From contig DIUL01000014.1 in the NCBI GenBank assembly GCA_002422345.1, positions 1 through 40,072 of the forward strand: a DNA stretch of 40,072 nt, written 5' to 3'. The notes beneath the pieces were generated by a model. It was not told the DNA's origin. It was given only the letters and a program-made list of their open reading frames with translations, and did no database searches. This document shows, piece by piece, positions 32,601-39,090 of the stretch. The position numbers were made by a program, and so were the translations under genes. Every line of letters begins with the position of its first letter. Within the stretch, counting starts at the first letter, position 1. This DNA comes from Acetobacteraceae bacterium UBA6159 (GTDB lineage Bacteria > Pseudomonadota > Alphaproteobacteria > Acetobacterales > Acetobacteraceae).

Positions 32601-34750
32601 TTTACGTCGCCCGCCGCCGCGACCGTTTGTCCTGCCCGATCGTCCGTCGCCGCCCCGTTGATGACGAACCCGCCCGTGCCGGCCGCGATGTCGGCCAGGC
32701 TGATCACGATCGGCGGCAACGTGACCGCCGTGTTGAGCAGAACCGTCGCCTGCCCGTTCACATAAGTCGTGTAGCCGCCCGACGTGCCCGCCTTGAACCA
32801 GCCGTCGTCCACGAACGCGATCGTGTCTCCGGTGTCGCCATCGACCCGCAGCGTGTTCGTGGTGGAGGAAAGGTTCACCACCTCCCGCGCCGAGAGCTTC
32901 AGCGTGTTGTCGCCGGACCCGGTGAGGTCGATGATCTCGATGTCCTGGATGCGGGTGTTGGCGATCGTCGCCAGGTCGAGCGTGATCGCACCGCCATCCA
33001 GCGCCACGGTATCGATGCCGGCGCCGCCATGGACGCGGGCGAAGCCGAGGTCGGCGACCTTCAGCCGGTCGTTCCCGCCGCCGCCGATCAGGACGTCCGC
33101 GCCGCCCTTGCCGTCCAGTATGTCGTCGCCGAGCCCACCGACCATGTCGTCGGCGGCGGCGGAGCCGGTCAGCGTCTCCGACCCGTTCGTGCCGGCATGG
33201 GTCACGGTGCCGGTGAAATCCCGGCCCAGGACGACATAGCTTTTCCCGACATTCGCGCCGGCGTAGTTGGAGTCGCCTCCGGGTGCCCCGATGATCAGGT
33301 CATCGAACCCGTCGCCGTCGACATCCCCCGCCGCCGCCACCGTCTGGCCCGACTGGTCCGCCGCGAAACGGCCGTTGATGACGAAGCCGCCGATGCCGGC
33401 CTCGATCGTCGACAGGTCGATCGAGGCGCCGAACCCGCCCGCCTTGCCGAACACGACGTAGCTTTTGCCGGCGGTGCTTTCACTCGGAAGACTGGCGAAG
33501 CCGGCCCCGATGACGATGTCGTCGAAGCCGTCGCCGTTCAGGTCGCCGGCGGTGGCCACCGACAGGCCGGAATTGTCGCCCGCCGACTGCCCATTGATGA
33601 CAAAGCCGCCCGTGCCGGCGGCGACGGTGGCCAGGCTCACGCTGGCGCCGAAGCCGGCGGCCTGGCCGAACACGACGTAGCTTTTGCCGGCATAGCTGCC
33701 GCCGGCGGTCGTCGCCGCCCGGGCACCGACCACCAGATCGGCGATGCCGTCGCCGTTGATGTCGCCGGCGGAAGAGACGGAACGCCCCGCCTGGTCCACC
33801 GCGCCCTGCGCGTTGATGATAAAGCCGCCCGTTCCCGCGGCGACGGCGGACAGGTCGATGCTGGCACCGAAGCCGGTGGCCTTGCCGAAAACCACGTAGC
33901 TTTCGCCCGCGGCGGCCAGGCCGGAGGAATTCGCGTTGGGCGCCCCGATGATCAGGTCATCAAGCCCGTCGCCGTTGATGTCGCCCGCCGAGGCGACCGA
34001 GAACCCGGAGCCGTCACCCGCGTCGATGCCGTTGATGACGAAGCCGCCGGTGCCGGCGACGATGTCATTCAACTCGACCGTCGCGCCGAAGCCCGTTGTC
34101 CGGCCGAAGATGACATAGCTGGCTCCGGCGCCGGAGCCACCCGCGGGATCGTGGTCCTTGGCGCCGATGATCAGGTCGTCGAGGCCATCGCCGTTGATGT
34201 CTCCGGCGGACGCGACGGATGCGCCGAAGCTGTCGAACTTCGCCAGGCCGCTGATCGCGAACCCGCCGATGCCGGCGTTGAGATCGGCGGCCTCGATGCT
34301 GGCGGGGAAGCCCGAGGCCTTGCCGAAGACGACGTAGCTTTTGCCGGTGTAATTGATGCCTGGACGGTCGGCGTTCAGCGCGCCGACGATGAAGTCATGA
34401 AAGCCGTCGCCGTTGATGTCGCCGGCCGAGGCAACGGACCAGCCGAAGCCGTCGTAGACATTCTCTCCATTCAGGACGAAGCCGCCGGTGCCGTCGGCGA
34501 CAGCGGTCAGGTCGACGGGCGCGCCGAACCCCGTGGCCTGGCCGAAGATGACGTAGCTTCGGCCGGCGTTGGTCCCGTTCGGTGACTGCGCGGAATAGCT
34601 GGCGACGATCAGGTCGGCGAAACCGTCGCCGTTGATGTCGCCGGCGGAGGCGACGGAACGGCCCGTGCGGTCGCCGGAGACCTGCCCGATGATGACGAAG
34701 CCTCCGGTCCCGGCATCGACATTGGACAGATTGATGGGTGACAGGGCCAC
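29687..34750 (-). CDS. Giant FG-GAP/RTX/Hint-domain protein, probably secreted
   Basis: 1687-residue protein from a GTG at 34750 with GGAGG 8 bases upstream. Residues 1 to about 525 hold seven FG-GAP repeats, each with a calcium-binding loop of the DINGDGFxDL kind; residues 528-570 hold three RTX nonapeptides (GGLGDDILDGKGG); a linker follows. The same arrangement is repeated at about 680-1195 and 1198-1235. The C-terminal Hint domain starts at Cys1348 in ACFASGTEILTAHGP and continues to SPDHALF near 1415, followed by a roughly 200-residue tail. Seven FG-GAP repeats make one integrin-alpha-type beta propeller, so two propellers are likely. There is no Sec signal; RTX repeats suggest type I secretion, but no type I transporter is in the window. 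Hint domains self-cleave; here it may release or attach the propeller part. Related Hint proteins are common in Acetobacteraceae. Confidence 0.85.
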   Translation of the reverse strand: MALSPINLSNVDAGTGGFVIIGQVSGDRTGRSVASAGDINGDGFADLIVASYSAQSPNGTNAGRSYVIFGQATGFGAPVDLTAVADGTGGFVLNGENVYDGFGWSVASAGDINGDGFHDFIVGALNADRPGINYTGKSYVVFGKASGFPASIEAADLNAGIGGFAISGLAKFDSFGASVASAGDINGDGLDDLIIGAKDHDPAGGSGAGASYVIFGRTTGFGATVELNDIVAGTGGFVINGIDAGDGSGFSVASAGDINGDGLDDLIIGAPNANSSGLAAAGESYVVFGKATGFGASIDLSAVAAGTGGFIINAQGAVDQAGRSVSSAGDINGDGIADLVVGARAATTAGGSYAGKSYVVFGQAAGFGASVSLATVAAGTGGFVINGQSAGDNSGLSVATAGDLNGDGFDDIVIGAGFASLPSESTAGKSYVVFGKAGGFGASIDLSTIEAGIGGFVINGRFAADQSGQTVAAAGDVDGDGFDDLIIGAPGGDSNYAGANVGKSYVVLGRDFTGTVTHAGTNGSETLTGSAAADDMVGGLGDDILDGKGGADVLIGGGGNDRLKVADLGFARVHGGAGIDTVALDGGAITLDLATIANTRIQDIEIIDLTGSGDNTLKLSAREVVNLSSTTNTLRVDGDTGDTIAFVDDGWFKAGTSGGYTTYVNGQATVLLNTAVTLPPIVISLADIAAGTGGFVINGAATDDRAGQTVAAAGDVNGDGFEDLLVGAPFADTGGTSNTGSAYVIFGTANGFGASINLADLAAGTQGFVLNGAPENGYAGVSGASAGDVNDDGFTDLIIGAPLVYAGGIDTSGQTYVMFGSASGLTGTISLSDIGAGTGGFALAGEAVSDTSGNSVASAGDINGDGFDDMLVGALNASPNGKQFGGKTYLIFGKSGAFASTVALGDVAAGTGGFVINGEEAFNYSGWSVASAGDLDGDGFDDIVIGASRASTPTAILGGKSYVVLGKAAGFGASIELSDIAGGTGGFVVLGQNHNDWSGASVAAAGDVNGDGFNDLIIGAYYAAVGAVSRAGRSYVVFGADAGFGASVQLADIASGTGGFVIAGHAASEDSGYSVSSAGDIDGDGVDDLIIGAVGGNKAYVVFGRSSGFGASVDLADIEAGNGGFVLTGLGANDQTGFSVSAAGDLNGDGFDDLVVGARYADPAGGTNAGKSYVVFGKSFTLSVSHLGSSASETLTGSAGANNMVGGLGDDTLDGKGGADVLIGGAGNDRLAVSDLTFARVHGGTGTDTMALDGAGITLDLSAESNSRIQDIEAIDITGSGNNTLILSSLEVLNLSSTSNTVKVDGDAGDIIDLGPEAWADGGSSGGYTTYTFGQAKVLVDDEITIACFASGTEILTAHGPVAVEALRIGDTVCLASGGTRPIRWIGRRHLDLTRHPNPAAARPIRIRAGAFAAGVPARDLLVSPDHALFTNSVLIPARLLVNGATILVEAACSAVTYWHIELDAHDVLLAEGLPAESYLDTGNRGVFENAAGPLILHPDFRGQSGRVAGSVAPFADTPETVKPVWDRLAARAKARGVPLPVRPITADPEPRIVVGDRVLRPIETGPDRYVFALPPGSDMPRLLSRASIPSENEPWREDRRTLGLSVRRIRLREGGTVTDLPLDHPEMTRGWWAVERDGQAIRRWTTGEAMLPLPPATGARLLEIEAGCLPAYLLRDTDDLDRSQAA
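30720..34741 (-). repeat. Internal two-fold duplication of about 2.0 kb within the FG-GAP gene
   Basis: The propeller plus RTX plus linker unit occurs twice: about 34741-32707 and 32706-30720. Corresponding RTX positions (33111 and 31107) are 2004 bases apart, and the first FG-GAP loops (34623 and 32592) are 2031 bases apart. Within each unit the FG-GAP coding segments recur about every 200-230 bases, with stretches such as the codons for SVASAGDINGDG almost unchanged. This is protein-coding repetition, not a satellite or CRISPR array. Confidence 0.85.
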
Positions 34751-34887
34751 GGCGATCGCCTCCGAAACGTCAAGCCGTGGAGGGACCGTTCAGGGCCGAC
34801 TGCATCGCACGGTATGTGTGGAATACTGCGTTGTCAGCGACTTAGCATCGTTAACAATACCGCACAACCACCCGATCGAGAGGGCGC

Positions 34888-35541
34888 CTACGCAGCCCCG
34901 AGTTGGCGTTGCAGCTTCCGCACGGCGCTGTCGGGCGTGGTCAGCACGGGCCGGCCGGTCGCCTGCTCCACAAGCGGCTTGACCCGGGCGAGGCTGAACT
35001 GGCTCAACAGGATCACGTCGCAGTCCTTCAGGGCGACGGACGCCGCGGCGGACAGACGATCGTGTTCGGCCATGTCGCCGCGATCCAGGGCCGCCAGCGC
35101 GCCCTCGGCCAGGCAGGGGATCAGGGTCACGCCGGGGGCCACGGCGGCGAATTCCGGCGGCATGGATTGCAGCGTCGGCGGGAAGGTCGACAGCAGCCCG
35201 ATCCGGCCGGTGGGGCCCGACAGCGCGACGGCTTCCTCGATCGCCGCTTCGTTCGGCTTCAGGACGGGAATGGGGGAGAGGTCGGCGGCACAGGCCTCGA
35301 TGCACGGCCCGAAGGCGGAGCAGGTGAACAGGATGCCGTCCGCCCCAATGGATTTCTGGTAGCGGGCGAGCGTCAGGAACCGCTCGGTCATCGCCAGGTC
35401 GAGCGATCCCTGGCGCGCGAGGTCGGCGGACAGGGAGTCGTCCAGCAGGTTGGTGGTGCGGGCCGCGGGCCAGAGGCGCGCGAAGGCTTCCTCGACCGGG
35501 ACGACAGAGTGCTTGAGAGCGTGGATCAGGGCGATGCGCAT
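34888..35541 (-). CDS. Asp/Glu racemase-superfamily protein
   Basis: 217-residue protein starting MRIALIHALKHSV. The superfamily first active-site Cys is in LFTCSAFGPC (about residue 80), and PVLKPNEAAIEEA and GRIGLLSTFPPTL follow, as in the Asp/Glu/hydantoin racemases. The region that normally holds the second active-site Cys reads ILLSQFSLA and has none in the expected place. The C-terminus PVLTTPDSAVRKL is typical of the subgroup. It might be an isomerase or decarboxylase rather than a two-cysteine racemase. It follows the toxin-antitoxin-like cassette by 60 bases on the same strand. Confidence 0.85.
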   Translation of the reverse strand: MRIALIHALKHSVVPVEEAFARLWPAARTTNLLDDSLSADLARQGSLDLAMTERFLTLARYQKSIGADGILFTCSAFGPCIEACAADLSPIPVLKPNEAAIEEAVALSGPTGRIGLLSTFPPTLQSMPPEFAAVAPGVTLIPCLAEGALAALDRGDMAEHDRLSAAASVALKDCDVILLSQFSLARVKPLVEQATGRPVLTTPDSAVRKLQRQLGAA

Positions 35542-35601
35542 GGGGACTGATTGCACCGGAACGAACGGCTTCGCAATGGAGGCGGGACGGGCGGGGTCGA
35601 C

Positions 35602-35832
35602 CTAATTGACGGCTTCGGTGCGCAGGCGTGCCTGGCATGCCGCAAGGATAGCCGGCAGGGCGTCCGGGTCGCGCAACCACATCGCGTACTCGTCGCGATC
35701 GAACCCCAGATATTCGTGCAGCGGCAACCCTTCCGGGTTTTCGTGCCAGCGATCGATGAAGTCGTCGATCGTGTCGGGGGAGGTCTGTCCCGACACCGCG
35801 AGTGCCACGAAGTGCTTGGGCTGATCAGACAT
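35602..35832 (-). CDS. Candidate antitoxin/immunity partner of the colicin E3-like toxin
   Basis: 76-residue acidic protein from the ATG at 35832, preceded by an excellent GGGAG site 8 bases upstream that lies inside the end of the toxin gene. The two genes overlap by 8 bases (35825-35832), so translation is coupled. The sequence is helical: TIDDFIDRWHENPEGLPLHE then YLGFDRDEYAMWLRDPDALP. The WHE...LHEYLG...EYAxWL pattern recurs in small bacterial proteins encoded beside toxins, which I recall rather than can check here. It does not resemble the colicin E3 immunity protein. A role as the toxin inhibitor is inferred from size, acidity and coupling only. Confidence 0.7.
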   Translation of the reverse strand: MSDQPKHFVALAVSGQTSPDTIDDFIDRWHENPEGLPLHEYLGFDRDEYAMWLRDPDALPAILAACQARLRTEAVN

Positions 35833-36052
35833 CAATGGATCTCCCTGGAACGGCCTCTTTGATCCAGTCTCCGGTGGTGGCGTGCTTGACCCCGATGTGC
35901 TTGCCCCGGGCGTTGAACACTTCGACCTCTCCGTGCAGGCTATCCCAGGTATATAGCCGTTTTCCCCGGTGGCTCGTCCATCTTTGCTGTCCGTGGACGA
36001 ATCCGAGGAAATCGAATTCGTCCAGTATGGACGGTTGCGGTCGTGGGATCAT
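35825..36052 (-). CDS. Stand-alone colicin E3-type rRNA endonuclease toxin domain
   Basis: 75-residue basic protein that aligns along its length with the C-terminal cytotoxic domain of colicin E3 (Pfam Cytotoxic family), a ribonuclease that cuts 16S rRNA near the decoding site. The core QQRWTSHRGKRLYTWDSLHG matches colicin E3 KRWTGDKGRKIYEWDSQHG. All four catalytic residues are kept: Asp37, His40, Glu44 (with Glu42 as the extra acid) and Arg71, equivalent to E3 Asp510, His513, Glu517 and Arg545. There is no receptor-binding, translocation or signal region. The start is the ATG at 36052 with only a weak ribosome site; a TTG two codons earlier is possible. It is followed, with an 8-base overlap, by the candidate antitoxin. 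GC is about 57% by hand count over 35821-36060, lower than neighbours. Confidence 0.85.
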   Translation of the reverse strand: MIPRPQPSILDEFDFLGFVHGQQRWTSHRGKRLYTWDSLHGEVEVFNARGKHIGVKHATTGDWIKEAVPGRSIDV

Positions 36053-36127
36053 GCACAACCATAACGCGATCCTGCGTGGTTAGGCCAACGGCGCGGCATC
36101 CTGCCCCGCCGCTGGCGTCACCCCCTC

Positions 36128-36151
36128 CCCCTGGCCCCCTTCCTCCAGGGG
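36128..36151 (-). terminator. Weak hairpin between the TPP enzyme and the toxin gene
   Basis: CCCCTGG (36128-36134) pairs with CCAGGGG (36145-36151) around a 10-base loop, 13 bases after the TPP-enzyme stop. It lacks a T-run. It may attenuate read-through into the toxin gene, which has only about 110 upstream bases for its own promoter. Confidence 0.25.
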
Positions 36152-36163
36152 ATGTGGGAAGGA

Positions 36164-37849
36164 TCAGGGCAGCTTTTCGCCACCCTCGAACCGCCGCCAC
36201 GCGCTCATTTGAATCGCCGAAGTCAGGCAATGGACCACGACCGGCTTCGTCTTCACCGCGAAGGCCGCGGCGATACCCGACGCGATCTCCGACTCCTCGC
36301 GGATCGTGATCGCCTCCGCTCCGAACGACCGGCCCCAGGCGGCGAAGTCGGGGTTGGTCAGCTTCATCGCCTCCATGAACTTCCGCTCCGGGTAGCGCAT
36401 GTAGGAGTGCATCCCGATCGTCCCGTACATCGAATTGTCCGAGATCACGATGATCGGGTTGGTCCCGTACTGGAACGCCGTCGCGATCTCGTTCCCCATC
36501 ATCAGCGCCCCGCCGTCGCCCACGAACGCCACGACCTGCCGGTTCGGATGGCGCAGCGTCGCCGCGACCGCCATCGGCACGCCGGACCCCATCGCGCCCA
36601 CGATCGAGGACAGGAAGATCTGCCCCGGCGCGAAGTGGACATACCGATGCACGTAGGACCCGAAATTGCCGGCATCCGTCGTCACGACCGCGTCCGGCGC
36701 CAGGTGCTTGTCGATCTCGCACACGATGGCGGCGAAGTTGATGCCGTCCGTCGTCGGCAGCCACTCCTTCGCCATCAGCCTGGTGCTGTGGCCGTGCAGC
36801 CCGTCGACCCAGCCGCGCCGCTTGGCGGCATCCGCCGGCGCGCCCTTGGCCAGCAGGCCCTTGATCACCTCATGCGGAGACGCCGGAATCCCCAGGTCCA
36901 CCCGCCAGACGCGCCCGATCTCATTCGGGTCGGGCCAGACATGGACGAAGGGAAGCTGCGGCTGCGGCGCCTCGGGGAAGGAATAGGACTGGCTGACCGA
37001 GTCCGTCATCCGCTCACCCAGGCTGATCAGCAGATCGGCCTTCTTCATCTCGGTGATCAGGTCCTTGGGCACCCGGATGCCCATGTAGCCGCCGTAGTTC
37101 GGGTGGCGGTTGTCGAACAGATGCGGGCGGCGATGGGTCGGGCTGATCGGCAGCACCCATTCCTCCGACAGCCGCTTCAGGTCGTCGGAGGCAGCCGGGT
37201 CGGCCAGTATGTCCGACAGCATCGCCCCGCCCACCAGCACGAGCGGCCGTTCGGCCTTCGCCAGCATCTCCGCCAGCCGGTCCAGGTCGGCGCTCCTAGG
37301 CCCCGCCACTGCGCGCGGCCGCGGCAGGTTCACCTCGGCATCGGTCGTGTCGTCGAAGATGTCCTCCGGCAGGATCACCGCCACCGGGCCCGGCGTGCCG
37401 CTTTCCGCCAGGTGGAAGGCGCGGGCGATCGCCTCGGACGCCTGCTCTGGCTCATTCACCTCGATCACGCATTTGGTGATGTCGCTCAGCAGCTTGGAGT
37501 AGTTCTGCTCCTGCAACGCCTGCCGACCAAAATCCTTCCGCTCCACCTGCCCGACCATGATCACCATTGGGGTCGCGTCATGGAACGCCGAGTGCAAGGC
37601 CACCATCGCATTCGCCAGCCCCGGCCCGCGGGAGACGATCATCGCGCCCGCCCGGTTCCGCAGCCGCCCGTCCGCCGCCGCCATGAAGCCCGCCCCGCCC
37701 TCGTGCCGGCAGACGATCATCCGGATGGAGTTCCGTTCCGCCAGCACGCTGGTCAGGCCGACATAGCTTTCGCCAGGGACGCAGAAGATCTGGTCGACGT
37801 CATGCGCCTCCAGGCTTTCCGCCAGCACGCGGGCAACGGATTTTGTCAT
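36164..37849 (-). CDS. Thiamine pyrophosphate-dependent acetolactate synthase-like enzyme
   Basis: 561-residue TPP enzyme of the acetolactate synthase/benzoylformate decarboxylase superfamily. The catalytic Glu50 is in VCRHEGGAGFMAAADG. The TPP-Mg motif runs from FVGDGGALMMG to SDNSMYG near residue 430-460. The middle domain has LVLVGGAMLSD. It lacks features of true branched-chain acetolactate synthase such as a following small subunit gene, so the product is uncertain: a catabolic ALS, oxalyl-CoA or related decarboxylase are possible. The start ATG follows AGGAG. It is a single gene on the minus strand. Confidence 0.9.
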   Translation of the reverse strand: MTKSVARVLAESLEAHDVDQIFCVPGESYVGLTSVLAERNSIRMIVCRHEGGAGFMAAADGRLRNRAGAMIVSRGPGLANAMVALHSAFHDATPMVIMVGQVERKDFGRQALQEQNYSKLLSDITKCVIEVNEPEQASEAIARAFHLAESGTPGPVAVILPEDIFDDTTDAEVNLPRPRAVAGPRSADLDRLAEMLAKAERPLVLVGGAMLSDILADPAASDDLKRLSEEWVLPISPTHRRPHLFDNRHPNYGGYMGIRVPKDLITEMKKADLLISLGERMTDSVSQSYSFPEAPQPQLPFVHVWPDPNEIGRVWRVDLGIPASPHEVIKGLLAKGAPADAAKRRGWVDGLHGHSTRLMAKEWLPTTDGINFAAIVCEIDKHLAPDAVVTTDAGNFGSYVHRYVHFAPGQIFLSSIVGAMGSGVPMAVAATLRHPNRQVVAFVGDGGALMMGNEIATAFQYGTNPIIVISDNSMYGTIGMHSYMRYPERKFMEAMKLTNPDFAAWGRSFGAEAITIREESEIASGIAAAFAVKTKPVVVHCLTSAIQMSAWRRFEGGEKLP

Positions 37850-37884
37850 GGACGGTCTCCTGTGGATTTATTGGGCGGCCAGCC

Positions 37885-38352
37885 TCAATGGGCGGGGCAG
37901 CGGACCAGGGGGTAGGGGAAGGCGGTGCAGTTGGGGAAGGCGATCTCGTTCTCGCCCCGCCGCAGCACGCGCAGCACCGTGGGGCTGCCGCAGCCGAAGC
38001 CGGCGGCATCGGCCCCCATCGACGCGCCCAGGCCGAACGGGCTGGTCGGGGCCGCGGAGCCAACGCGCAGCAGGCGGAATTCGACCCCGTTGCCCGAGTC
38101 CCGGACGGTTTCAACCAGGCTCTGCGCGTAGCTCGCGTCAAAGGGGTTGGCCCGCATCACGACATCCTTGGTGAAGATGACGGTCGGATTGGCCTGGCAT
38201 TCACGCGCGTTCAGGGTGATGGGGGCGGGAAAGGTGCCGCCGACCCAGGCGCCGAACAGGAAGGCATGCGGGTACCCGGCATCGGCCTGGGCCACCGCGG
38301 GGTGGGGCAGCGCCAATCCCAGCAGAACAAGCAAGCACGTGACATGACGCAT
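37885..38352 (-). CDS. Exported hypothetical protein
   Basis: 155-residue protein from the ATG at 38352, with a signal peptide (MRHVTCLLVLLGLALPHPAV, cleavage after AVA). The mature part has four cysteines (NARECQANP, GFGCGSP, FPNCTAFP, VRCPAH), suggesting two disulfides in the periplasm. Segments such as GYPHAFLFGAWVGGTFPAPI are not recognised from a characterised family. It lies 35 bases upstream of the TPP enzyme on the same strand but is unlikely to be functionally linked. Function unknown. Confidence 0.65.
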   Translation of the reverse strand: MRHVTCLLVLLGLALPHPAVAQADAGYPHAFLFGAWVGGTFPAPITLNARECQANPTVIFTKDVVMRANPFDASYAQSLVETVRDSGNGVEFRLLRVGSAAPTSPFGLGASMGADAAGFGCGSPTVLRVLRRGENEIAFPNCTAFPYPLVRCPAH

Positions 38353-38498
38353 CCCGGTATCCTCGGCCAAGCGGAGCCGGCGCACGATAGGCTGGCCCGT
38401 GCCCCAGGTCCAATCCCCCCCGGTTTTTCGGCCCAGGCCCGCCATGCGCCCCGAATGCCCAGGTGACCCGTCCCACGGCGCCTGATATGAGGCCGGCC

Positions 38499-39077
38499 AT
38501 GCTTCGCAGTCTCTATGCCCGTACCCTTGCGCTGGCCGGATCACCGCGTGCGCCCTGGTGGCTCGCCGTGGTGTCCTTCGCGGAAAGCAGCTTCTTTCCG
38601 ATCCCCCCCGACGTCCTCCTCGTACCGATGTGTCTCGCCCGGCCTGACCGGGCCTGGCGCTTCGCCGCGATCTGCACGATCGCCAGCGTCATCGGCGGCG
38701 CCGTTGGCTACCTGATCGGCTATGCCGTCTTCGACCAGCTCGCTCGGCCGATCATCGCCTTATATGGATATGCCGACAAATTCGCCGCGTTCCAGGCGAT
38801 GTATGCCGAGTGGGGGCTGTGGATCATCCTCATCAAGGGGCTGACTCCGATCCCGTACAAGATCGTCACCATCGCGTCCGGCGCGGCGGGGTTCGATTTC
38901 TGGGTGTTCATGCTGGCCAGCATCGTCACGCGTGGCGGGCGGTTCTTCCTGGTGGCCGGCCTGCTGCACTTCATGGGCGACTGGGCGCGCGACTTCATCG
39001 AGCGTCGGCTGACCCTGATCACCGTCCTGGTCGCGGCCGGCATCATCGGCGGCTTCGCGGCGCTGAAGTTCCTGTAG
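38499..39077 (+). CDS. DedA/YqaA family membrane protein
   Basis: 192-residue inner-membrane protein with about four to five hydrophobic segments. The ATG at 38499 is preceded by GAGG at six bases; an ATG four codons earlier is possible. YqaA-type DedA signatures are FAESSFFPIPPDVLLVPMCL near residue 30, IGGAVGYLIGYAVFD near 75, and KGLTPIPYKIVTIASGAAGF near 118. DedA relatives are linked to lipid flipping and membrane stress. It is followed by the ThiE-like gene after 13 bases. Confidence 0.9.
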   Translation: MLRSLYARTLALAGSPRAPWWLAVVSFAESSFFPIPPDVLLVPMCLARPDRAWRFAAICTIASVIGGAVGYLIGYAVFDQLARPIIALYGYADKFAAFQAMYAEWGLWIILIKGLTPIPYKIVTIASGAAGFDFWVFMLASIVTRGGRFFLVAGLLHFMGDWARDFIERRLTLITVLVAAGIIGGFAALKFL

Positions 39078-39090
39078 GACATCCCTCCGC

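Noticed and set aside
32627..34585. A long plus-strand open frame opposite the FG-GAP gene
   Set aside because: It mirrors the repeats of the opposite strand, has no ribosome site or recognisable domains, and the minus-strand protein has canonical FG-GAP loops.
30800..34741. Regularly spaced similar DNA segments that could suggest a CRISPR array or satellite
   Set aside because: The period is about 200 bases or more, the copies are imperfect and in frame, and they encode FG-GAP repeats.
35825..36052. Fragment of a full bacteriocin or contact-dependent toxin
   Set aside because: No receptor, translocation, filamentous or PAAR/RHS sequence lies upstream; the upstream neighbour is a complete unrelated TPP enzyme and the short frame has its own start.
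36164..37849. Anabolic acetolactate synthase large subunit IlvB/IlvI
   Set aside because: No ilvN/ilvH small-subunit gene or ilvC follows, and the superfamily includes several other TPP decarboxylases, so a specific gene name is not justified.
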